64,000 nucleotides of DNA, taken from positions 428,357 to 492,356 of the forward strand of contig CAVZSM010000017.1 of assembly GCA_963777905.1 (NCBI GenBank). The letters run 5' to 3'. Below are positions 27,978-37,508 of the stretch, one piece after another. This DNA is from Trebonia sp963777905 (GTDB lineage: Bacteria > Actinomycetota > Actinomycetes > Streptosporangiales > Streptosporangiaceae). Under the pieces are notes generated by a model. That model saw only the letters and a program-made list of their open reading frames with translations. It ran no database searches and was not told the origin of the DNA. The first letter of the stretch is position 1, and each line of letters begins with the position of its first letter. The translations under genes and the position numbers were made by a program.

Positions 27978-28430
27978 TCAGGCGGGTTCCATGCCGTAGC
28001 GGGACATCAGGGCGCGCTCTTCCTCCGGGGATGGCGGGGTCTCCCTGGACCAGAGCGCGTCGAGTTCGGCGAAGTAGGCGTCCATCGCGGGGGCGTGCAG
28101 GACAAGCAGCCGCGCGGGCTGTTCGCTGTCGTTGCCGAAGGTGTGCCCCGCGCCGCGCGGCACCAGCAGGAAGTCGTCTCGGCGTCCCCGCTGCTCGACG
28201 CCGTCCAGGACGAACGTGATCGTCCCGTCGAGCACCCAGAAGGCCTCAGAGCAGTTCACATGGCGATGCGGCAGCGGGCGGCGGCCACGCGGCGGGACCG
28301 TCCGCTCCATGAGCGAGAAGTCCCCGCCGGTCTGCGCGGCGATCGCCTTGAACGCCATGACGCTGCCCCGCGCCGCGACGATCGTGCCCTCGCCGGAGGC
28401 GATGATGCCCGGTTCGCTCACGTGCGCCAC
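27978..28430 (-). CDS. Cupin-domain protein
   Basis: A 150-residue single-domain cupin. Metal-binding motif one is PLPHRHVNCSEAFWVLDG (His, His, Glu) and motif two is LLVPRGAGHTFGNDSEQPAR (His). Such proteins may be dioxygenases, isomerases or binding proteins; the substrate is not readable. Its GTG start is directly adjacent to the fbiC stop, so it is co-transcribed with fbiC, making a role around F420 or Fo metabolism conceivable. That is inference from position only. Confidence 0.85.
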   Translation of the reverse strand: MAHVSEPGIIASGEGTIVAARGSVMAFKAIAAQTGGDFSLMERTVPPRGRRPLPHRHVNCSEAFWVLDGTITFVLDGVEQRGRRDDFLLVPRGAGHTFGNDSEQPARLLVLHAPAMDAYFAELDALWSRETPPSPEEERALMSRYGMEPA

Positions 28431-31091
28431 CTAGCGAGCCAGGATCGGCAGGCCTGCCCGTACCGAGGCGGCCACGCCGTCGCTGGCGGCCGCCGCCGCC
28501 AGGCGGTCGGGCGACGGGGTGCCGTAGAGGGTCGTTCGCTGACGGAGCGGCCTGCCGAGCGGCTCGGTGATCGCGCGCAGGTCGCTGATCGTCTTGAACG
28601 AGCCGTTGTCCGCGCCGGCCATCCTGCTGATCGTCTCCTCCATCAGCGTGCCGCCCAGGTCGTTGACGCCGCCGTTCAGCACGTCGCGGCACAGCTCGTC
28701 ACCAAGCTTGACCCACGAGCACTGGATCGAGCCGATCGCACCGTGCAGCATGATCCTGGACATCGCGTGCACGGCGCGGTTCTCCCGCCTGGTAACGCCC
28801 GGCCTGGCCAGGCCGGCCAGGTAGATCGGCGCGCTGGTGTGCACGAACGGGAGCAGCACGAACTCCGTGAACCCGCCCGTCCGCTCCTGGATGCCGCGGA
28901 TCACCCGGAGGTGGCCCACCCAGTGGTGCGGGGCGTCCACGTGGCCGTACATCATCGTCGCCGTCGTCGGGATGCCCAGGTCGTGCGCGGTGCTGACCAC
29001 CTCGATCCAGTCCGCGGCGGGCAGCTTTCCCTTGGTGAGCACCCAGCGCACGTCGTCGTCGAGGATCTCGGCGGCCGTGCCCGGCAGCGAGCCCACGCCG
29101 GCCTCCCTGGCCCGGACCAGCCACTCGCGCAGCGGCAGCCCGGTGCGGGCTACCCCGTTCATCACCTCCATCGGCGAGAACGCGTGGACGTGCATGCCGG
29201 GGCAGCGGCGCTTGACCTCGGCGGCGATGTCGAAATACGCGGTGCCCGGCAGGTCCGGGTGGATGCCGCCCTGCATGCATACCTCGGTGGCCCCCGCGGC
29301 CCACGCCTCCTCGGCGCGGTCGCCGATCTGGTCGAGCGACAGCGTGTAGGCGTCGGCGTCGGTGCGGCGCTGCGCGAACGCGCAGAACCGGCAGCCGGTG
29401 TAGCAGACGTTGGTGAAGTTGATGTTCCGCGTCACGACGAACGTCACGTCGTCGCCGTTGACCTCGCGGCGCAGGCCGTCGGCGAGCGCCGCCAGCGTGT
29501 CCAGGTCGGCGCCGTCGGCGCCGAGCAGGGCGACCGCCTGGTCGTCGGTGAGGCCGGCCGGGTCGCGTTCGGCCTGGCGCAGCGCGGCGGCAACCTCGCC
29601 GGGACGCGCCACGGCAGGCGCGGCGGGCGCGGACTCGGCTGGCGCCCCGGCCGGGACCGGCCCCGCGGTGGAGACGGCGGAGGCGTCCGCAGCCAGCCGC
29701 GTACGTTCCGACAAGATCTCCCAGTCACCGTAGACCTCGGAGAAGTCTTCGCGCCGGTCAGCGGACCGCCCGATCGTGTCGATCGACACGTGCAGATCCG
29801 TGCGGCCGGACGCGTCGCCCCAGCCGCCGTCCGGCTCTTGCCAAGGCATTCCCTCCGGGCGGGCGGCCTCGTTCGCGAGGCCGGTCCGCGGGTCGGCGAG
29901 GGCGGCGACGTGCCGCGCGACGCGCGGGTCGAGCCAGGGCTCCCGGATGTAGGGCGGGTAGACCGTGAGACGTTCCCTCAGGGTGAAGCCCGCCGCGGCC
30001 GTGAGCTGGGCGAGCTCGTCGATCTGCGGCCAGGGGCGTTCCGGGTTGACGTGGTCCGGGGTCAGCGGCGAGACGCCGCCCCAGTCGTCGATACCCGCGT
30101 CGAGAATGAGCTGGTGCTGGTCGCCGACGAGGTTCGGCGGCGCCTGCACGCGGGCCTTCGGACCAAGGAGGAGGCGGGTGACCGCGATGGTCGCGGCCAG
30201 GTCCTCGAGCTCGGCGTCCGGCGTATCGCGCATCTTGGTGTCGGGCTTGGCGCGGAAGTTCTGCACGATGACTTCCTGGATGCCGTTGTACTCGCGGGCG
30301 ACCCGCCGGATCGCGAAGATCGAGTCGGCTCGCTCCTCAATCGTCTCGCCGATGCCGATCAGGATGCCGGTGGTGAACGGGACGTTGCTGCGGCCGGCGT
30401 CCTCAAGGACCCGCAGCCGGACCTTCGGATCCTTGTCGGGGCTGCCGAAGTGCGGGCCGCCCTTGGTCTCGTACAGGCGGCTCGAGGTCGTTTCGAGCAT
30501 CATGCCCATGCTCGGCGCGACCGGCTTGAGCCGCTGGAAGTCCTGCCAGGTCATGACTCCGGGGTTCAGGTGCGGTAGCAGTCCGGTCTCCTCGAGGACC
30601 CGGATCGCCATCGCCCGTACGTAAGACAGCGTGTCGTCGTAGCCGTGCGCGTCCAGCCACTCCCTGGCCTGCCGCCACCGGGCTTCCGGGCGGTCGCCCA
30701 GGGTGAAGAGGGCCTCTTTGCAGCCGAGCCGCGCGCCTTCGCCGGCGATGTCCAGCACCTCGTCGGGGCTGAGGAACGGGCTGTCGAGGTGCTTCGGCAC
30801 GGTCGCGAACGTGCAGTAGGCGCAGCGGTCCCGGCACAGCCTGGTCAGCGGGATGAAGACCTTCTTCGAGTAGGTGATGATCCCGGGCCGGCCGGCGGCT
30901 TCCAGGCCGGCGTCCCTGGTTCTGCGCGCGTAGCCGAGGAGCGCTCGCAGGTCGCCGCCGCGGGCGTGCAGCAAGACCGCGGCTTCGGTCTGATCCAGTG
31001 GCTTGCCGTCCCTGGCGCGGGCCAGCGCCCTGCGCATGGCCGCCTCGCTAACCCCGCTGTTTCCACCCTGGTCGATGCTGGAAGCGCTCAT
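28431..31091 (-). CDS. fbiC: 7,8-didemethyl-8-hydroxy-5-deazariboflavin (Fo) synthase, two-domain
   Basis: Makes Fo, the chromophore of F420, from tyrosine and a riboflavin precursor. It is 886 residues with two radical-SAM domains fused. The first (CofG-like) has the cluster motif CRDRCAYC (Cys86, Cys90, Cys93). The second (CofH-like) has CYTGCRFC about 460 residues later, plus MQGGIHPDL and MYGHVD typical of CofH. A Pro/Ala linker joins the two. The cupin gene follows without a gap. With fbiA and fbiB nearby the cell clearly makes F420. Confidence 0.96.
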   Translation of the reverse strand: MSASSIDQGGNSGVSEAAMRRALARARDGKPLDQTEAAVLLHARGGDLRALLGYARRTRDAGLEAAGRPGIITYSKKVFIPLTRLCRDRCAYCTFATVPKHLDSPFLSPDEVLDIAGEGARLGCKEALFTLGDRPEARWRQAREWLDAHGYDDTLSYVRAMAIRVLEETGLLPHLNPGVMTWQDFQRLKPVAPSMGMMLETTSSRLYETKGGPHFGSPDKDPKVRLRVLEDAGRSNVPFTTGILIGIGETIEERADSIFAIRRVAREYNGIQEVIVQNFRAKPDTKMRDTPDAELEDLAATIAVTRLLLGPKARVQAPPNLVGDQHQLILDAGIDDWGGVSPLTPDHVNPERPWPQIDELAQLTAAAGFTLRERLTVYPPYIREPWLDPRVARHVAALADPRTGLANEAARPEGMPWQEPDGGWGDASGRTDLHVSIDTIGRSADRREDFSEVYGDWEILSERTRLAADASAVSTAGPVPAGAPAESAPAAPAVARPGEVAAALRQAERDPAGLTDDQAVALLGADGADLDTLAALADGLRREVNGDDVTFVVTRNINFTNVCYTGCRFCAFAQRRTDADAYTLSLDQIGDRAEEAWAAGATEVCMQGGIHPDLPGTAYFDIAAEVKRRCPGMHVHAFSPMEVMNGVARTGLPLREWLVRAREAGVGSLPGTAAEILDDDVRWVLTKGKLPAADWIEVVSTAHDLGIPTTATMMYGHVDAPHHWVGHLRVIRGIQERTGGFTEFVLLPFVHTSAPIYLAGLARPGVTRRENRAVHAMSRIMLHGAIGSIQCSWVKLGDELCRDVLNGGVNDLGGTLMEETISRMAGADNGSFKTISDLRAITEPLGRPLRQRTTLYGTPSPDRLAAAAASDGVAASVRAGLPILAR

Positions 31092-31166
31092 ACTCCTGAC
31101 CTTAAGGCACTAGGCGAGTGCAGCCCGAGCGGCCTCCTGCCGGTCTAGACCTGTCGGCCGGGAACG

Positions 31167-32153
31167 TCAGAAGCGGCGGTAGTCGCGGACCGGCAGCTTC
31201 GGGGCCCGGCGCGGCGGGCCGCCAAGGCCGCTCAGCCTCACCAGCCTGGTGACCCGGTGCCGGTGGCCCGCGTACGGGCCGAGCAGTTCGAGCATTTCCT
31301 CGTCGTTGGTGGCGGACCGGCCGGCCAGCGCCCAGCCGACCATGTCCGGCAGGTGCGCGTCGCCGACGGAGACCGCGTCCGGGTCCCCCGCGGCGCGCTG
31401 CCGCGTCTCCGCGGACGTCCAGGGCCCGATGCCGGGGATGGTACGCAGCAGGCGGTCGGCTTCCTCGTGGGTCTTGGCGAGCAGCCGCTCCAGGCTGTCC
31501 GCCACGGTGCACGCCCTGATGATCGTCTGGGCGCGGACGCCTTCCACGCCGGCCCGGTGCCAGTCCCAGGACGGGATGCGCCGCCACGTCTTCGGGTCGG
31601 GAAAGACGCGCATGCCCCTGGGCGCGGGGCCTGGCGGCTGGCCGCCGAACTTAGCGAGCAGGATCCGCCACGCCCGGTGCGCCTCGATGGTGAGGACCTT
31701 CTGCTCGAGCACCGCGGGGACGAGCGCCTCCATCAGGCGGCCGCTGCGGCCGAGACGGAGGCCGGGGTGCCTGCGGGCGACCTGGCGCAGGACGGGATGG
31801 CCGGAGGGGTCGAAGCCGGAAATGTCGTCGTGCAGGCCGAGGGCGCCGGGGAGGGCGTCGAGCAGCCAGTCCGCTCCCGGACCCCAGGCCTGGGCCAGGA
31901 CCAGGGGGCCCGCGGGCGCCGAGGCGGCCGGGAAGGGGGCCGTGACCCGGATCGTGGCGGGGCCGTCAGGCGTGAGCGAGGTCCGCCACACCGCCCCCGC
32001 CTCGTCGATGCGGAAGGTCGGGTCGCTCCGGCCGCGGCCTTGCACGGACAGCGTGACCCGGACGTCGACGAGGAAGGGCGCCTGCCATTCGCGGACGCGG
32101 GCGGGCTCGGGCTTAGCGGCGACGGCGGTCCTCGACGGGGCCGTGCCGGTCAT
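31167..32153 (-). CDS. HhH-GPD DNA glycosylase, 3-methyladenine glycosylase II-like
   Basis: A 328-residue base-excision repair enzyme, AlkA-related. The N-terminal half is the AlkA-type beta domain. The helix-hairpin-helix is LLRTIPGIGPWTSAETRQRA and the catalytic Asp lies in VSVGDAHLPDMVGWAL. ATG at 32153 with AGGGA upstream is preferred over a GTG at 32174. It is in the same direction as fbiC downstream and manC upstream, with 57-79-base gaps. Substrate could be alkylated purines; no Fe-S cysteines of the EndoIII type are present. Confidence 0.88.
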   Translation of the reverse strand: MTGTAPSRTAVAAKPEPARVREWQAPFLVDVRVTLSVQGRGRSDPTFRIDEAGAVWRTSLTPDGPATIRVTAPFPAASAPAGPLVLAQAWGPGADWLLDALPGALGLHDDISGFDPSGHPVLRQVARRHPGLRLGRSGRLMEALVPAVLEQKVLTIEAHRAWRILLAKFGGQPPGPAPRGMRVFPDPKTWRRIPSWDWHRAGVEGVRAQTIIRACTVADSLERLLAKTHEEADRLLRTIPGIGPWTSAETRQRAAGDPDAVSVGDAHLPDMVGWALAGRSATNDEEMLELLGPYAGHRHRVTRLVRLSGLGGPPRRAPKLPVRDYRRF

Positions 32154-32231
32154 GCTGAGTCCCTGGTAGCCCACGGGTCAACATGCTAGGGGCTGCCCTG
32201 CCGTTCGGCGGGGACCTTGGACGGACCGGTG

Positions 32232-33380
32232 CTAGGCGTCGGTAGAGAAGCGGACCGAGGTGGGCTCCAGCCGGACATCGGGCCAGACGCGCAGGCCGCG
32301 GGCCAGCTCGTTACGCGACCCGATGAACGCGCGGTCGCCGATGATGACACCGTCGAGCACCGCGCCGTCGTCGATCGTGGCACCGAAGCCGACGATGCTG
32401 TCCCTGACCACGGCGCCGGCGCCGATGACGGCCCCGTCGAAGAGCACGCTGCCGTGCACGACGGCACCGGCGCTGACGACCGACCGGGCGCCCGCCACCG
32501 TGCCGCCGGACAGCACCGCGTCAGCGGCCACCTGGGCATCGTCGAGCAGCAGGAACTCCGCGGCCGCGACCGGCGACGTGGCCGCGCCGAGCGAGGCGGC
32601 CGAGCCAGGGGAAGGATCCGAGCCAGCGGGGTGCGGCACAGCCGTCGACGGCATGAGCCCGAGCACCAGGTCGCAGGATCCGCGCACGAACGCTTCCGGC
32701 GTGCCGACGTCCAGCCAGTACGCGCTTTCCGCGTACCCCATCACCAGGGCGTCCGCCGCGATCAGCTCGGGGAACGTCTCGCGCTCCACCGACACCACAC
32801 GGCCGGGCGGTATCTGGTCGATGACAGAGCGGCGGAACACGTAGCAGCCGGCGTTGATCCGGTTGGTGACCGGGTGCGGGGTCTTCTCGAGGAACGCGGT
32901 GACCCGCCCGCCGCGTTCTGTCGGCACGACGCCGTACCGGCTCGGGTCCTCCACCTCGACCAGGTGCAGCGTCACCGCCGCTTCCCGCTTGCGGTGCAGG
33001 TCTACCTGGGCGGGGAGGTCGTGGGCGGACAGGACGTCGCCGTTCAGCACGACGATCGGGTCGTCGGGACCTCCGTGCAGGAGGGATGCCGCGTTCCTGA
33101 TGCCGCCGCCGGTCCCCAGCGGGGACGACTCGTGCACGTAGTCGATGGACAGCCCGAGGGCCGCCCCGTCGCCGAAGGCCTCGGTGAACATCTCGGCGCG
33201 GTAGGAAGTCGCCAGGACCACGTGCGTGATGCCGCACTCGGCCGCCCTCGCGAGCTGGTGCGTCAGGAACGGGACGCCTGCCGTCGGGAGCAGCGGCTTG
33301 GGCTCGGACAGGGTAAGCGGACGCAGCCGGGTGCCCTTGCCACCCACAAGCATGATCGCTTCAAGGGCTTCACGTGGCAT
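32232..33380 (-). CDS. Mannose-1-phosphate guanylyltransferase-like nucleotidyltransferase
   Basis: Sugar-1-phosphate nucleotidyltransferase, most like GDP-mannose pyrophosphorylases of actinobacteria. The N-terminal Rossmann-like domain has AIMLVGGKGTRLRPLT with the P-loop-like GGKGTRLRP, the metal site VLNGDVL, and FLEKTPHP. The C-terminal third is a left-handed beta-helix of hexapeptides (GAVVHGSVLFDGAVIGAGAV and following). ATG at 33380 is chosen; an in-frame GTG at 33413 lacks a ribosome site. An Asp/Ser/Pro-rich linker precedes the hexapeptides. With manB and the GTs in this window it could provide GDP-mannose. Confidence 0.86.
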   Translation of the reverse strand: MPREALEAIMLVGGKGTRLRPLTLSEPKPLLPTAGVPFLTHQLARAAECGITHVVLATSYRAEMFTEAFGDGAALGLSIDYVHESSPLGTGGGIRNAASLLHGGPDDPIVVLNGDVLSAHDLPAQVDLHRKREAAVTLHLVEVEDPSRYGVVPTERGGRVTAFLEKTPHPVTNRINAGCYVFRRSVIDQIPPGRVVSVERETFPELIAADALVMGYAESAYWLDVGTPEAFVRGSCDLVLGLMPSTAVPHPAGSDPSPGSAASLGAATSPVAAAEFLLLDDAQVAADAVLSGGTVAGARSVVSAGAVVHGSVLFDGAVIGAGAVVRDSIVGFGATIDDGAVLDGVIIGDRAFIGSRNELARGLRVWPDVRLEPTSVRFSTDA

Positions 33381-33531
33381 TTGGGATTCTCGCTTTAAGC
33401 GCTCGGTTTTCACGGACAGTCACCGGACGGTGCCGCTGACTCACGCAGCATACTCACGCGCCCGGCTAGCGCCGCGGCGCCCGGGAATTCGAGCCTGTCG
33501 CGTTACTCGCCAAAACTCGCCGCAGCTGAGC

Positions 33532-34683
33532 TCACCCGGCGCGGGTGTCCGTCGCCTGCTGGTCCGCCGCACGCTTGTAGCTGGCCAGATGCGCGGCCGC
33601 CGACGCGGCCCAGGTGAACTCCTGGGCCCTGGTGTGCCCGAGAACGCCGAGCGCGGCGCGCCGCTCCGGGTCGTCGATCAGCGCGCGCAGCGCGACCTGG
33701 ATGGACTCCGCGTCCGGTTCGGTGTACGCGACCGCCTCGCCGCCCACCTCGGGCAGCGACGTGCGATGCGTGGTCAGTACCGGCGCGCCGCACGCCATCG
33801 CCTCGAGCACCGGAAGCCCGAATCCCTCGCCGTGCGAGGGGAAGGCCACCACGAGCGCGCCGCCGAGAAAGCCGGGCAGCTCCGCGAACGGCAGGTAGCC
33901 GGGACGGCACAGCCGCAGGTGCGGCGGGACCGCGGCGACAGCCGCGTCCACGTCCTCGCTCCAGCCGCCGCCGCCCGCGAGGACGAGCGCGGGCGGGTCG
34001 GTGAGGTCGCCGACAGCGCCCGCCCAGCCCTTGATCAGTGCGGCGACGTTCTTCCGCGGGTCCATCGAGCCGAGGAACGCGATGTACGGCTTGCCGTGCA
34101 GCCCCAGCCGCCCCGAGATCTGGCTGACCTGGTGCGGATCGGGCCGGTGGAACAGCCGGTGATCCACCCCGTGATAGGCGACGTCGATCTTTGCGGTGTC
34201 CATGCCAAGCACCCGGACCAGCTCATCGCGGGTCGCGTTGGACGGCACGATGATCCGCGTGGCGCGCCTGGTAGCGGTGCGGATCGCCGACTTGAAGAAC
34301 ATCCCGCTGACCGCGGTGTGGTGCTCGGGTTCGGTGAAGAACGTGACGTCGTGGACGGTGACGACCGTCGGCCGGCCAGGCCGCATCGGCATCGAGTAGT
34401 GCGGCATGTGGATCACGTCCGCGTTCACCTGCTGAGCGACGGCCGGCAGCCCGCTCTGCTCCCAGGCGAGCCGCGCGGGGCGGTGCCCGAGCGCGGCGGG
34501 CCCGGCGACGATGGTCGCGCCAGGAGCGAGCCGGCCGTACCGTTCTTCGTCGGCCCGCTGGCAGACGACCGCCAGGTCCGCCCCTGCCGCGGCGAGCGCT
34601 CCGATAAGGCCGTCAACGTAGCGACCCAGCGCGCCGCGATCTGTCGGCACGTCGGTCGCGTCAACCAGTACCCGAAGTGCCAC
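33532..34683 (-). CDS. Glycosyltransferase family 4 (GT-B fold)
   Basis: A 383-residue retaining glycosyltransferase. The N-terminal acceptor domain runs to about residue 170. The C-terminal donor domain has YIAFLGSMDPRKNVAALIKG, LVLAGGGGW and FPSHGEGFGLPVLEAMACG, where the E..GLPVLE pattern binds the donor phosphate. The likely donor is GDP-mannose given the adjacent guanylyltransferase, but the sequence does not prove it. It is transcribed with manC downstream and the protease gene upstream. Confidence 0.9.
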   Translation of the reverse strand: MALRVLVDATDVPTDRGALGRYVDGLIGALAAAGADLAVVCQRADEERYGRLAPGATIVAGPAALGHRPARLAWEQSGLPAVAQQVNADVIHMPHYSMPMRPGRPTVVTVHDVTFFTEPEHHTAVSGMFFKSAIRTATRRATRIIVPSNATRDELVRVLGMDTAKIDVAYHGVDHRLFHRPDPHQVSQISGRLGLHGKPYIAFLGSMDPRKNVAALIKGWAGAVGDLTDPPALVLAGGGGWSEDVDAAVAAVPPHLRLCRPGYLPFAELPGFLGGALVVAFPSHGEGFGLPVLEAMACGAPVLTTHRTSLPEVGGEAVAYTEPDAESIQVALRALIDDPERRAALGVLGHTRAQEFTWAASAAAHLASYKRAADQQATDTRAG

Positions 34684-34805
34684 GACTCCATGCGCTCCCT
34701 TCGAAGTCCTGATAGCCGCAGCCTACGCCCCTGCCCCAGTCCTGGACGAGCATGCTCGGATAACAGTGAACAGTGCGAGAACTCGGCGGGGAACAGTGCC
34801 GGAAC

Positions 34806-35841
34806 TCAGCAAGACGGGACAGATTTGCCCGCCTTGAGCGCCTCAAGATCCGATACCGCCTGGGACAGAGTACTCACCTTGGCGAGGCGCAGCCCGGCCG
34901 GCACGGCGCCCGCCGTGTTGGCGCAGTTAGCCGACGGGGTGAGGAAGACGGTCGCGCCCGCGCTCCGCGCGGCGGCCATCTTCTGCTGTATGCCGCCGAT
35001 CGGCTCCACCTGGCCGGCCGGGGTTATCTCCCCCGTGCCCGCGATGAATTTGCCGCCGGTCAGGTTGTCGGAGGTGAGCATGTCGATGATCCCGAGCGCG
35101 AACATCATGCCCGCGCTCGGGCCGCCGATGTTGCCAACGTCGATCGTCACCGTGAACGGGAACTTGTACTGCTGCTGAACCTCGATGCCGATGATCGGCT
35201 TGCCGCCCGAGTCCTTGGTCGCGACCTGCAAGGACAGCGTTCTGGCCTTCCCGCAGCACGGTCAGCTGCAGCTCCGAGCCCGCCGGATGCGCCGAGATCG
35301 CCGAGCTGAGGCTGGCCGGACCGGTCACCGGCTTGCCGTTCACCGCCTCGATCACGTCCCCCGCCTTGAGCACGGTGCTCGCGGGATACCCGGGATGCGT
35401 CGAGATCACCACGGTCACTGTCTGATACGGGATGTGCAGCTCGGTCAGCGCGGCGGCGGTGGCCGTCTCCTGCGACGAGGCCATCTGCTCGATGTCCTGC
35501 GCGTGGGTCTGCTGCGCGGACTGTCCCGGCGGGAAGATCTCGGACTCCGGCACCACCGCGTTGGTCGGGCTGAGCCAGCCGCGCAGCGCCTGGAAGATGT
35601 TCAGCCGCACGCCGGGGCCGCCGTTGAAGCCGACGGTCACCATGTTGAGGTGCCCGGTGGTCGGGTACGTCTGGTGCCCGCTGATCTTGATCAGCGGCTG
35701 TCCCGACGGGTCATTGCCCAGCGTGTTCAGCGTCGGGCCCGGCAGCAGGATCACGTAGGGCACCGGAACGAGGACCGCTACCGCGATCGCGATCAGGGTC
35801 GCGATCCCGGCGATGGTCAGCGTCAGCGAGCGTCGGAACAT
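34806..35841 (-). CDS. PDZ / Lon-type (S16) membrane protease, YlbL-like, frameshifted
   Basis: A membrane-anchored protease. The 5' part encodes one membrane helix (LTLTIAGIATLIAIAVAVLV), an extracytoplasmic region and a PDZ domain (LKAGDVIEAVNGKPVTGPAS). The 3' part encodes the Lon-type proteolytic domain with catalytic Ser in GGPSAGMMFA and catalytic Lys in GGIQQKMAAA. The halves are in different frames; deleting one base near 35238-35241 joins LREGQN to LSLQVATKD. Corrected length is about 344 residues, the family length. It lies nine bases downstream of moaE. Either a sequencing error or a recent inactivation. Confidence 0.85.
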
Positions 35842-35850
35842 GCCCGAAGA

Positions 35851-36276
35851 TTACGCGCTGCCGACCCACTCGTCAGAACCGTCGGTGAACCGCTGGTGCT
35901 TCCAGACCGGCACCGAGGCCTTGAGCTCGTCGATCATGGCGTGGCAGGCGTGGAACGCCTCCGCGCGGTGCGGACAGGCCACCCCCACGACGACCGCCAG
36001 GTCGCCGACCGCCAGATCGCCCACGCGGTGCACCGCGGCGAGCGCCACCACCTCGGGGTACTTGGCGACGATGGCCTCGGCGACGCGGCGCAGTTCGGCC
36101 TCCGCTGAGGGATGCGCGCTGTAGGAAAGGCCGGTCACGCCGCGGGACGCGTCGTTGTCCCGCACGGTGCCGCAGAAAATCACGTCACCGCCGGCCGCCG
36201 GGTCGGCGATCGCCGCCCGCACCTCGTCAACGGACAGCTCGGTGTCCCTGATAGCGATCAGCCTGATCTGGCTCAC
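35851..36276 (-). CDS. moaE: Molybdopterin synthase catalytic subunit
   Basis: Large subunit of molybdopterin synthase, which converts precursor Z (cPMP) to molybdopterin with sulfur from MoaD. It is 141 residues; motifs are FCGTVRDNDAS, HRVGDLAVGD, and the active-site VPVWKHQRFTDGSDEWVG with the Lys that meets the MoaD C-terminus. GTG start at 36276 overlaps the SDR stop (GTGA). No MoaD or other moa gene is in the window. Confidence 0.93.
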   Translation of the reverse strand: MSQIRLIAIRDTELSVDEVRAAIADPAAGGDVIFCGTVRDNDASRGVTGLSYSAHPSAEAELRRVAEAIVAKYPEVVALAAVHRVGDLAVGDLAVVVGVACPHRAEAFHACHAMIDELKASVPVWKHQRFTDGSDEWVGSA

Positions 36277-37430
36277 CCGACTAAGGTATCGCGGAACCGC
36301 GTAGGTAACGACGTGCCCTTCCGCCGGGCGCGCCTGACGATCGCGGCGGTACCGAGGACCGCGGCGGCCGTCCCCGCGGCCCCTGCCGCGGTGAGCGCCG
36401 CGTCCTTGCGGGCGATCCTGCGGCCCGCTACCGCGTGGCGCCCGGCGCGGGCGGCGAGCAGCGCCGTCAGGGCGGACGCGTTGTCGTACGACGGCCGCCA
36501 CCCCGCCGCGCGCAGCGCCGCGCAGTCCACCACCCACGGGTACACCATGTAGCGCAGCTCAGCGGCCTGCGCGGGCGTGACGCCGAGACGGTGCAGCCGC
36601 TGCGCAGTGCCGAACGTCAGCCGCGCGGGCAGCTCGATCGACTTCAGCCCGCTCAGCTCCTCGACCTCATCCTGGGCGAGCGAGCCGTCGCAGCCCACCG
36701 CGAAGTCTCCGGTCACGTCGCCGACGGCGGCCAGCTCGAGGGCTGACACCAGGTCATCCACGTGGCAGAACTGCCAGCGCGGCGCGCAACCGCGCACTGC
36801 CAGCAGCCGGGGTGCCTCGAAATGCCTCGTCAGCAGCGTGTCAACCCCGTCGCCCACGAGACCCGCCGGCCGGACGACGGTCACCGCCGTGCCCGGGTTC
36901 ACCCGCCGGGAACGCCTGGCGATCTCCTCGACCTCCAGCAGGTCCCCGGCCACGCTGCCGTCCGCGTCCGCGAGCAACGGCGCGTCCTCGGGCAGCGGCA
37001 CCGGGTTGTCCGGCCGCGCGCCGTACACCATCGCGCTCGTGACGAGCACGACCCGCCCGACGCGCTCGGCGGCGGCCGCCGTCAGCACGGTCTGCGCACC
37101 GCGCACGTTGAGCGCCCGCCGCTGCCGGGGCTCGGTAACCGCCGAGGTGTCCATGTCCGCGTGGACCACGACGTCGACGCCCGCCAGGCGCGCCGCGAGC
37201 GTCGGGTCCCTGACGTCCGCGACCCGCCACGTCACCCGGGCGGCATCACCCCGGTGATCGTCGATGGCGACGACGCGATCGATCAGCGGTGATTCAGCGA
37301 GCTGGACAGCCAGCGCCTGCCCGACTCCGCGGGCCGCACCGGTGACCGCCACAACCGGCGGCGCGGGCGCGGTGCTACGCTCACGGCGAACGCTGCGCTC
37401 GTGGCGAACCTGCCGTCTGGCGTTTCTCAA
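36273..37430 (-). CDS. NAD-dependent epimerase/dehydratase-family (SDR) protein
   Basis: An extended-SDR protein of up to 385 residues. It has the nucleotide loop VAVTGAARGVGQALA (GxxGxxG), DVRDP, the active-site region VLVTSAMVYGARPDN (Ser and Tyr with Lys replaced further on; the YxxxK is not clean) and VRPAGLVGDG. The C-terminal 70 residues include a hydrophobic segment (TAAGAAGTAAAVLGTAAIV) and an Arg-rich end, suggesting membrane association. The called start is TTG at 37430; the Arg-rich first 25 residues may not be translated and a start near VVAVTG is possible. Substrate unknown. Coupled to moaE by a four-base overlap. Confidence 0.78.
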   Translation of the reverse strand: MRNARRQVRHERSVRRERSTAPAPPVVAVTGAARGVGQALAVQLAESPLIDRVVAIDDHRGDAARVTWRVADVRDPTLAARLAGVDVVVHADMDTSAVTEPRQRRALNVRGAQTVLTAAAAERVGRVVLVTSAMVYGARPDNPVPLPEDAPLLADADGSVAGDLLEVEEIARRSRRVNPGTAVTVVRPAGLVGDGVDTLLTRHFEAPRLLAVRGCAPRWQFCHVDDLVSALELAAVGDVTGDFAVGCDGSLAQDEVEELSGLKSIELPARLTFGTAQRLHRLGVTPAQAAELRYMVYPWVVDCAALRAAGWRPSYDNASALTALLAARAGRHAVAGRRIARKDAALTAAGAAGTAAAVLGTAAIVRRARRKGTSLPTRFRDTLVG

Positions 37431-37508
37431 AATCGGCTGCTCCCGAATAGCGTGACGACTATGACATTTCTATCGTGCCCGACTACCTGACAGCTGAGGG
37501 GGCGCACT

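Noticed and set aside
27900..30578. Very long plus-strand open frame (892 codons) opposite fbiC
   Set aside because: Product is Arg/Val/Asp-rich without domains and lies antisense to the clear radical-SAM gene fbiC; a GC-rich shadow frame.
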